From contig CAZUZD010000070.1 in assembly GCA_964624465.1 (NCBI GenBank), forward strand, positions 1-22,787: a stretch of DNA of 22,787 nucleotides. Direction: 5' to 3'. Position 1 is the stretch's first letter, and each line of letters starts with the position of its first letter. A program made the position numbers and the translations under genes. The notes beneath the pieces are model-generated. The model saw nothing but the letters and a program-made list of their open reading frames with translations, had not been told where the DNA came from and searched no databases. This DNA is from CAZUZD01 sp964624465. Lineage in GTDB: Bacteria; Planctomycetota; Planctomycetia; Isosphaerales; Isosphaeraceae. Of this stretch, positions 17,318 to 22,787 are shown piece after piece.

Positions 17318-18667
17318 ATGCGCCGACGCACCACCGCACGCCGCTCCTGGTGGGCGGCCCTGGCCTGCCTCAGCCTGGGCGCGTCCTGGGCGGGCGCCCA
17401 GACCGCCGAGCCGAACCTGATCGACTACGCGAAGCGGCCCGACCCGGCGTTCGCGTGGATCCAGGTCAGCAACCACGACCTGCCTCAGGGCAAGGTCCAC
17501 CACCTCCGGCTGACCTCGCAGACCTGGCAGGGGAACCCCTGGGTGCACCAGGTGCGGGTCTACGAGCCGAAGTCGGTGAAGTACGACCGCGCCATGCTGC
17601 TGTTCATCACCGGCGGCGCCACCGACAGCGAACCGAAGCCCGAGGATCACCTGATGGGCTTCCTGCTGGCGCAGGCCTGCCAGGCGCGCGTCGCCATGCT
17701 GCCGCAGGTGCCGAACCAGCCGCTGCTCGACGGCAAGAAGGAAGACGACCTGATCAGCGAAACCTTCACCATGTACCTCAAGACCCAGGACCCGACCCTG
17801 CCGCTCCTGCAGCCGATGGCCAAGAGCGCCATCGCCGCCATGGACGCGCTGCAGGCCTGGGGCAACGAGCGGCAGACGCCGATCGACAAGTTCGTGGTCA
17901 CCGGCGCCTCCAAGCGCGGCTGGACGACCTGGCTGACCGGCGCCATCGACAGCGGCGACCGGGTGATCGCGATCGCCCCCATGGTCATCCCGACCCTGCG
18001 GTTCAAGGCGCAGATGGAGTACCAGCTCGCGTCGTGGGGCAAGCTCAGTGAGCAGATCGAGGACTACACCCGCCGCGGCCTGACCGACGAGTTCGAGACC
18101 CCGCTGGGCCGGGTGCTCTGGCGGCTGGTCGACCCGTACTCGTACCTGCCCCGGATCAAGGTGCCGGTCGTCCAGATCAACGGCACCAACGACCGCTACT
18201 GGACGCTCGACTCGGTGAACCTGTACTGGGACGACATCCCCGGCCAGAAGGCGCTGATCAACCTGCCGAACGCCGGCCACAACCTGGCCGTGAACCGCAA
18301 CTACGCCCTCGACGGCGTGGGCGCCGTGTTCCGCCACGCCGCCTCGGGCCGGGCCCTGCCGCAGTTCGGCTGGAAGTTCACCGAGGGGCCCGCGCCCGCG
18401 CTGACCCTGACCCTGCCCGCCGGTGCGCGCCCGAAGGCGGTCCAGCTCTGGACGGCCGACGCCCCCACCAAGGACTTCCGCGAGGCGAAGTGGACGGCCA
18501 GGGCCGTCGAGCTGCCCGGTGCCGACGAACCCACCGTCACGATCCCGATCGAGCGGGCCGCCGACGGGTTCCGCGCCGGCTTCGCCGACCTGACGTTCGA
18601 GATCGACGGCCTGGCGTACCACCTCTCGACCCAGATCCGGATCTTCGCCGCCCAGCCGGCCGAGTGA
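17318..18667 (+). CDS. Exported PhoPQ-activated pathogenicity-related (PqaA-like) alpha/beta hydrolase
   Basis: A 449-residue protein with an N-terminal Sec signal peptide: basic MRRRTTARR, hydrophobic WWAALACLSLGASW, and cleavage probably after AGA near residue 26. The body matches the PhoPQ-related family, alpha/beta hydrolases first seen as PhoPQ-regulated pqaA in Salmonella. The likely catalytic triad is Ser198 (TGASKRGWTTW), Asp292 (NGTNDRYW) and His321 (NAGHNL). A C-terminal beta-rich domain (from about residue 350, FTEGPAPALTLTLPAGARP) is typical of the family in planctomycetes. The physiological substrate is unknown. There is no PhoPQ system in view, so the name reflects family membership only. 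It begins 64 bp after the HicB-like gene and ends 70 bp before pheT, so it may be co-transcribed with pheT. Confidence 0.92.
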   Translation: MRRRTTARRSWWAALACLSLGASWAGAQTAEPNLIDYAKRPDPAFAWIQVSNHDLPQGKVHHLRLTSQTWQGNPWVHQVRVYEPKSVKYDRAMLLFITGGATDSEPKPEDHLMGFLLAQACQARVAMLPQVPNQPLLDGKKEDDLISETFTMYLKTQDPTLPLLQPMAKSAIAAMDALQAWGNERQTPIDKFVVTGASKRGWTTWLTGAIDSGDRVIAIAPMVIPTLRFKAQMEYQLASWGKLSEQIEDYTRRGLTDEFETPLGRVLWRLVDPYSYLPRIKVPVVQINGTNDRYWTLDSVNLYWDDIPGQKALINLPNAGHNLAVNRNYALDGVGAVFRHAASGRALPQFGWKFTEGPAPALTLTLPAGARPKAVQLWTADAPTKDFREAKWTARAVELPGADEPTVTIPIERAADGFRAGFADLTFEIDGLAYHLSTQIRIFAAQPAE

Positions 18668-18737
18668 CCGCCGACTTCGCTTCCGCCCCGACCGCCGACT
18701 CCCCCGCGCCCCACCCGACCGAGTCCGAGCCGCCGCG

Positions 18738-20750
18738 ATGATCGTCTCCTGGAACTGGCTGACGCAGTACGTCCGTCTCGACATGCCGGTCGAGCACCTC
18801 GCCGACCGCCTGGCGACGACGGGCCTGAACCACGAGTCGACCGAGGACGTGGCCGGCGACCTGGCCATCGACCTGGAGGTCACGAGCAACCGGCCCGACT
18901 GCCTCTGCCACATCGGCGTGGCCCGCGAGATCGGCGTGCTCTACGACCGCGGCCTCTGCCTGCCCGAGCCCCGACCCGCCACGAGCGGCGCCCCGGTCGA
19001 GTCGCTGGCGACGATCCGGGTGGAGGCCCCCGACCTCTGCCCGCGGTTCACCGGCCGGGTCGTCAGCGGCGTCACCGTCGGCGGCTCCCCCTGGTGGCTC
19101 AAGCTCCGGCTGGAGACGCTCGGCACCGCGCGGATCTCGAATGTCGTCGACGTGACCAACTACGTCATGTTCGAGTGTGGCCAGCCGCTGCACGCCTACG
19201 ACCTCGACAAGCTCGAAGGCCGCACGCTCGTCGTCCGCCGCGCCCGGGTCGGCGAGACGCTCAAGGCGATCAACGGCAAGGTCTACGAGCTGACCCCCGA
19301 GATGCTCGTGATCGCCGACGCCGTGCGGCCCGTGGGCCTGGCCGGCGTCATGGGCGGCTTCGAGACCGAGATCGGCCCCGACACGAAGAACATCCTCATC
19401 GAGTCGGCCCAGTTCGACCCGATGACCGTTCGCCGCACCGCGCGGGCGCTCGGCCTGCACAGCCCGTCGAGCTACCGCTTCGAGCGCGGGCTCGACCCCG
19501 AGCGCACCGAGTGGGCCAGCCGACGCTGCGCCGAGCTGGTGCTCCAGACCGCCGGCGGCACGCTCCACCCCGGCGTCCTCGACGTGGGCACGCCCGCCGC
19601 GCCACGACCGCCGGTCTCGCTCCGCCTGGCGCAGATCCCCCGCATCCTGGGAATCGCCGTCGCACGCGACGACTGCCGCCGCATCCTCACGGCGCTGGGC
19701 ATGACGCCCGCCGGCGAGACGGCCGACTCGCTGAGCTTCACCGCGCCGAGCTGGCGGGCCGACCTGGAGCGCGAGATCGACCTGATCGAGGAGGTCGCCC
19801 GCATCCACGGCTACGAGCACATCCCCGAGGACCGGCCCGTCCCGCTCACGCGCTCGACCCGGGGCCCCCGCGAGCGGGTGGAGGCCGAGGTCCGCGCCGC
19901 GCTCACCGGCCTGGGCCTGGATGAGGCGTACACCTTCAGCCTCGTCGGCGAGCCGCTCGACGCGGCCCTCAACGACCGCCCGACGGTGCCGAGCCTCAAG
20001 GTCGATCACTCCAGCCGCCGCAAGGAAAATGCCCTGCGGCAGGGCCTGGTGCCGAGCCTGCTGGCGGCGCGGGCCTACAACGAGTCGCGAGGGACGCCCG
20101 ACGCCGCCCTCTTCGAGATCGCCGGCGTCTACTGGCCCCAGGGCCCCGGCGAGCTGCCCGACCAGCCCACCCGCCTGGGACTGGTCGGCCCCGGCGACTT
20201 CTTCGAGCTCAAGGGCGTCATCGAGGCGCTCCTGGCCCGGCTGCACCTGGACGCGACGCTGACCGTCGAGCCGACCACGCACCCGATGCTCCGCGACGGC
20301 CAGGCCGCGCTGCTGCGGCTCGATGGCCAGCTGCTCGGCCACCTGGGCGCGGTGAGCCCGGCGTTCGCCGACCGCCTGGGCCTGCGCGGACCCGGCACGG
20401 CGGCCGAGCTGGACTTCGACCTGCTCACCGCCCGCGCCGTCCTGGTCCCCCAGGCCGCCGAGCTGCCGGCCTACCCGGCGGTCACGCGCGACCTGTCGCT
20501 GGTCGTCGACCGGTCGGTCCCCTGGGCCGACCTGGCCGCCGCCGCCCGCGGCGCCGCCGGCGCGACGCTGGAGGGCCTGACGTTCCTCGACACCTTCGAG
20601 GGCGGCTCGCTCCCCGCCGGCCGGCACAGCGTGCACTTCGGGATGCAGTTCCGCCACCCCGAACGGACCCTCACCGGCGAGGAGGTCGACCGCGCCGTCA
20701 CCGCCGTCGTCGAGGCCTGCCAGGGTCGGTTCGCCGCCGCCCTGCGCTGA
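18738..20750 (+). CDS. pheT: Phenylalanine--tRNA ligase beta subunit, short form lacking the B2 tRNA-binding domain
   Basis: A 670-residue structural and editing subunit of PheRS. It opens MIVSWNWLTQYVRLD like other bacterial PheT. After TTGLNHESTEDV (residues 28-39) it passes almost directly to DLEVTSNRPDCLCHIGVAREI. In most bacteria about 110 residues of EMAP/OB-fold tRNA-binding domain (B2) lie between these blocks, and they are missing here. The B3/B4 editing domain (FTGRVVSGVTVGGSPWWLK, then SNVVDVTNYVMFECGQPLHAYD and SSYRFERGLDPE), B5 (PRILGIAVARDDCRRILTALGM), and the pseudo-catalytic and FDX-ACB domains (AYPAVTRDLSLVVDRSVPW, then HPERTLTGEEVD) are present. The frame is intact, so this is a real short form rather than a frameshift. 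It converges with the minus-strand membrane gene 17 bp downstream. Confidence 0.96.
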   Translation: MIVSWNWLTQYVRLDMPVEHLADRLATTGLNHESTEDVAGDLAIDLEVTSNRPDCLCHIGVAREIGVLYDRGLCLPEPRPATSGAPVESLATIRVEAPDLCPRFTGRVVSGVTVGGSPWWLKLRLETLGTARISNVVDVTNYVMFECGQPLHAYDLDKLEGRTLVVRRARVGETLKAINGKVYELTPEMLVIADAVRPVGLAGVMGGFETEIGPDTKNILIESAQFDPMTVRRTARALGLHSPSSYRFERGLDPERTEWASRRCAELVLQTAGGTLHPGVLDVGTPAAPRPPVSLRLAQIPRILGIAVARDDCRRILTALGMTPAGETADSLSFTAPSWRADLEREIDLIEEVARIHGYEHIPEDRPVPLTRSTRGPRERVEAEVRAALTGLGLDEAYTFSLVGEPLDAALNDRPTVPSLKVDHSSRRKENALRQGLVPSLLAARAYNESRGTPDAALFEIAGVYWPQGPGELPDQPTRLGLVGPGDFFELKGVIEALLARLHLDATLTVEPTTHPMLRDGQAALLRLDGQLLGHLGAVSPAFADRLGLRGPGTAAELDFDLLTARAVLVPQAAELPAYPAVTRDLSLVVDRSVPWADLAAAARGAAGATLEGLTFLDTFEGGSLPAGRHSVHFGMQFRHPERTLTGEEVDRAVTAVVEACQGRFAAALR

Positions 20751-20767
20751 GCCTGCGACCGCTCAGT

Positions 20768-21382
20768 TCACATGGACATCACGACAAACAGCATCCCGCC
20801 GCAGAACAGCAGCCCCAGCACGCAGCCCACGATGCCCGTCACCAGTCCGGCCATGCCCCAGCCGTTCGTGCGCCGGCTCCGGACCCCCAGCACGATGGCC
20901 ACGATGGCCATGGCGAAGATCATCACCGCCGAGAGGATGCTGGCCGCCATTAACACGGGCACGGAATTGAACAGCATCGCCATCCCCCAGGAGAGGATGG
21001 GCAGGAAGATCGAGCCGACGATGGAGCCGATCCCGAGGATCCCGCTCCAGAGCGCCGTCTGATGCTGGCCAGACCGGCTGGCAGCGGTGGTCAGCACGGG
21101 CCTGGACGTGCGCAGACCCGGGGTGGCGATGGCTTCGGAGGCGTCGGGCAGATACGCCTCGGGCGGGTCGAGCCGCCGCAGCACGGCCAGGATGGCGGCG
21201 CGGTCGATCGGGCCGGGCTCGTCGGCCGGCAGCAGCTCGAAGATCTGGGCCTCGACCTCGCGGACGATGGCCAGGCGGTCGGCCCGGGGCACGCGGCCCA
21301 CGAGCATGCGGTCGATCGTGTCCAGCCGCGCGTCGACCAGCGCCTGCGCGGTCGCCTCCAGCTCAGCCATCATGAGCGTCAT
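20768..21382 (-). CDS. HAAS-like multi-pass membrane protein paired with PadR regulator
   Basis: A 204-residue protein. Residues 1-80 form a soluble helical domain (DARLDTIDRMLVGRVPRAD, then REVEAQIFELL and LRRLDPPEAYLP), resembling the HAAS (DUF1700) domain that is often encoded beside PadR regulators. The second half has three or four transmembrane helices (ILGIGSIVGSIFLPILSW, LMAASILSAVMIFAMAIVAIVLG and AGLVTGIVGCVLGLLFCGGML). The ATG at 21380-21382 overlaps the padR stop codon as ATGA, so the two are translationally coupled. Later ATGs at 21373 and 21370 are less likely. Function is unknown beyond the pairing; such proteins are thought to act with PadR in membrane-stress or signalling circuits. 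Confidence 0.83.
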   Translation of the reverse strand: MTLMMAELEATAQALVDARLDTIDRMLVGRVPRADRLAIVREVEAQIFELLPADEPGPIDRAAILAVLRRLDPPEAYLPDASEAIATPGLRTSRPVLTTAASRSGQHQTALWSGILGIGSIVGSIFLPILSWGMAMLFNSVPVLMAASILSAVMIFAMAIVAIVLGVRSRRTNGWGMAGLVTGIVGCVLGLLFCGGMLFVVMSM

Positions 21383-21711
21383 CCGGTTGCTCCTTCCGTG
21401 AGATCGGTCAACGAGGCCGCCATGATCCGCCACCGGTCGGTCATCCGCCGCAGGTGCTGCTGCCCCGCGTCGGTCAGCCGGTAATAGCGCCGGGGGGGCC
21501 CCGAGGGGGAGGGCTGGCTCCGCACCGCCAGCCAGCCCTCGCGGGCCAGTCGCGTGAGCGCGGGGTAGACCGTGCTCTCGGTCAGCTCCAGGCCCGCCAG
21601 GCCCGCCAGCTGCTCGACCACGCGGTACCCGTAGGTCTCCCCCCGGGCCACCGCCGCCAGCACCGCCAGATCGACCACGCCCTTGCGCAACTGAGTTTCC
21701 CAGGGATCCAT
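21379..21711 (-). CDS. PadR family transcriptional regulator
   Basis: A 110-residue winged-helix repressor of the short PadR type. The N-terminal WETQLRKGVVDLAVLAAVARGETYGYRVVEQL is the family signature. LTESTVYPALTRLAREGWL holds the recognition helix, and RRYYRLTDAGQQHLRRM covers the wing and the start of the dimerisation helix. The ATG at 21709-21711 (MDPWETQ) matches usual family starts. An in-frame ATG at 21745-21747 would add 12 residues but coincides with the predicted transcription start, so it could only be used as a leaderless start. PadR proteins commonly repress their own operon, here probably including the HAAS-like membrane gene and perhaps the divergent LTxxQ-type gene. The ligand is unknown. 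Confidence 0.92.
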   Translation of the reverse strand: MDPWETQLRKGVVDLAVLAAVARGETYGYRVVEQLAGLAGLELTESTVYPALTRLAREGWLAVRSQPSPSGPPRRYYRLTDAGQQHLRRMTDRWRIMAASLTDLTEGATG

Positions 21712-21750
21712 GCCGGCCCGCCCCGTGCCAGTCTTGCTATTACGCATCAC

Positions 21751-21778
21751 ACAGTAGCGGCTGCGGCGGGCGTGTCAA
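21751..21778 (-). promoter_or_regulatory. Promoter of the PadR-HAAS operon
   Basis: On the minus strand a perfect -35 TTGACA (21773-21778) lies 16 bp before TACTGT (21751-21756), which matches the -10 consensus at 3 of 6 positions. Transcription would start near 21744. An imperfect dyad with outer arms GCTA/TAGC (21736-21758) overlaps the -10 and start, a reasonable place for PadR autorepression, but the inner positions match poorly. Confidence 0.6.
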
Positions 21779-21813
21779 GGTGGTGGTAGGCTGAAACCGG
21801 ACGGTTGCCGATC

Positions 21814-21822
21814 TGGTACATT
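21814..21822 (+). promoter_or_regulatory. Extended -10 candidate for the LTxxQ-type gene
   Basis: TGGTACATT at 21814-21822 has the TG-n-hexamer layout of an extended -10 and lies 51 bp before the ATG at 21874. No -35 box is convincing. The same TG-n-TACATT string appears in the rpmI promoter candidate, which raises its credibility a little. Confidence 0.35.
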
Positions 21823-21873
21823 GACGGGAGTGGGTGGTTGGGAACGAGTTGCCGGCGCGGCGGGGGGCGGGCG

Positions 21874-22787
21874 ATGACGACGAGGACGCTGGGTGGCTGG
21901 GCCGCCGTGGCGCTGGTGGCGGCTGCCATCGCGCCGGCCGACCCGATGGCGCAGGGGCGGGCGGGGCGGGGCCGGCCCAAGGCCGAGGCCGCCGAGCCGC
22001 CGGCGCCGGTGACGAAGCCGGTCGATCCCAATGCGCCGCCCGAGGACCAGGTGCGGCAGTATGCGGTGAACTTCTTCGGCGACCCGAAGACCTTCACCCG
22101 CTTCGGCGGCTGGGGCGGCATGGGGGCCACCGTCGCCCAGTACGGCCTGGGTCGCTCGCTGCTGGTGCTGGTGCCCGGCGTCCAGAAGGAGCTGGAGCTG
22201 ACCGAGGCCCAGAAGAAGGACCTGCTGGCCTGGGCCGACCAGATGCGCAAGAAGGCCGAGACGACCTTCGGCGGCAATCGTCGCGGTGGCGACGGCGAGG
22301 GTGCCCCCGGTGCCGGGGACCCGGGCGCGGGCGGTCCCGGCGGCGGGGCGCGGGGCGGTCGGGGGGCGGGCGGTCCCGGTGGGGGCGGGGCCGGTGGCCC
22401 GCAGATGGGCATCGCAAACATCATGGGCATGTTCGGCCAGCTCGATGCCCTGATCCGCGAGAACGAGGCTGGGATCGCGAAGATCCTCGACAAGGGCCAG
22501 CGCCGCCGGCTCGACGAGATCGCGCTCCAGATGGAGGGCATCACCGCCCTGGGCCGGCCCGAGGTCGCCCAGCGCCTGGTGCTGGCCGAGGAGCAGTTCG
22601 CCAGCATCCAGTCGATCCTGAACCAGACCCGCACCCGGCAGATGACCTACTGGATGACCCAGGGCTACCAGATGCGCGGGGAGTTCGAGCGGCAGCGCCG
22701 GGATCGCCCGAACGGCAAGGATTCCGGCCCCGACGCCGCCGCGAAGCCTGAGGCGGCGAAGGCCGACGCCGCCGGCGGGGCCCCGCC
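21874..22787 (+). CDS. Exported LTxxQ-type (Spy-like) protein with Gly-rich linker, cut by the window edge
   Basis: An open frame of 304 codons continuing past the right edge with no stop seen. It starts at ATG 21874 with an N-terminal signal peptide (RTLGGWAAVALVAAAIAPAD, cleavage likely near AMAQ-like PMAQ, residue 27). A helical segment VQKELELTEAQKKDLLAWAD carries an LTxxQ motif (residues 109-113) like that of Spy/CpxP periplasmic proteins. A Gly-rich, low-complexity linker occupies about residues 133-177. A second helical part follows (DKGQRRRLDEIALQMEGI, then RPEVAQRLVLAEEQFASIQ), a layout common in planctomycete proteins of unknown function. The Ala/Lys-rich tail may continue. The competing 305-codon frame at 21834-22751 is out of phase with this and gives an implausible Arg/Gly/Ala protein. 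The function is unknown; periplasmic chaperone-like or metal-sensing roles are only analogies. Confidence 0.83.
   Translation, partial: MTTRTLGGWAAVALVAAAIAPADPMAQGRAGRGRPKAEAAEPPAPVTKPVDPNAPPEDQVRQYAVNFFGDPKTFTRFGGWGGMGATVAQYGLGRSLLVLVPGVQKELELTEAQKKDLLAWADQMRKKAETTFGGNRRGGDGEGAPGAGDPGAGGPGGGARGGRGAGGPGGGGAGGPQMGIANIMGMFGQLDALIRENEAGIAKILDKGQRRRLDEIALQMEGITALGRPEVAQRLVLAEEQFASIQSILNQTRTRQMTYWMTQGYQMRGEFERQRRDRPNGKDSGPDAAAKPEAAKADAAGGAP
22345..22370 (+). other. Canonical G-quadruplex motif inside the LTxxQ-type gene
   Basis: Four runs of three or more G (22345-22348, 22352-22355, 22361-22366 and 22368-22370) are separated by loops of 3, 5 and 1 bases, meeting the G3+N1-7 rule on the coding strand. 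It encodes the Gly-rich linker, so it may simply reflect glycine codons in a GC-rich genome. Confidence 0.45.

Noticed and set aside
17153..18913. A 586-codon minus-strand open frame
   Set aside because: It covers the PqaA-like gene in antisense and lacks any motif, while the plus strand has a signal peptide and catalytic triad.
18537..20657. A 706-codon open frame on the minus strand
   Set aside because: It lies antisense to pheT and has no recognisable domain; the same composition artefact.
21834..22751. A 305-codon plus-strand open frame
   Set aside because: It overlaps the frame from ATG 21874, which has a signal peptide, an LTxxQ motif and a sensible composition. This one is a shadow that merely happens to contain a stop inside the window.

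Overview
The window is very GC-rich bacterial chromosome and most likely comes from a planctomycete of the Isosphaeraceae type. This is an inference from gene content, not from a marker gene. The pointers are three tandem large exported proteins with an N-terminal L-E-x-R signature, a Tat-type Gfo/Idh/MocA oxidoreductase, a PhoPQ-related (PqaA-like) exported hydrolase, an LTxxQ-type exported protein, and a PheT that is short for a bacterial PheT.

Left part (1-2972, minus strand): the N-terminus of glmS runs off the left edge. Upstream of it on the same strand lie a YhhQ-type queuosine-precursor transporter, a small membrane protein and a Tat-exported Gfo/Idh/MocA oxidoreductase. The last two are 5 bp apart and probably form one operon.

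Central part (3272-20750, plus strand): this is the classical translation cluster thrS-infC-rpmI-rplT-pheS-pheT in the order known from E. coli, but interrupted by unrelated genes. thrS ends at a strong terminator. Three tandem genes for L-E-x-R exported beta-rich proteins follow. infC appears to start at a rare AUC codon behind a good Shine-Dalgarno, and two adjacent perfect palindromes sit in its promoter. An acyltransferase-3 membrane protein, preceded by two terminator-like hairpins, separates infC from rpmI-rplT. rpmI has its own promoter candidate and a structured leader. Between pheS and pheT lie a small HicB-like protein and the PqaA-like exported hydrolase. PheT seems to lack the tRNA-binding OB-fold (B2) domain.

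Right part (20768-22787): a PadR repressor and a HAAS-like multi-pass membrane protein form an ATGA-overlapping pair on the minus strand, with a perfect -35 box upstream. Divergent from it is an LTxxQ-type exported protein with a Gly-rich linker, cut by the right edge.

No rRNA, tRNA, CRISPR array, insertion sequence or phage gene was seen. The genes are mostly housekeeping. The most interesting material is the regulatory structure around infC and rpmI, and the repeated insertion of exported-protein genes into a translation operon. No genuinely new biological system could be established from sequence alone.
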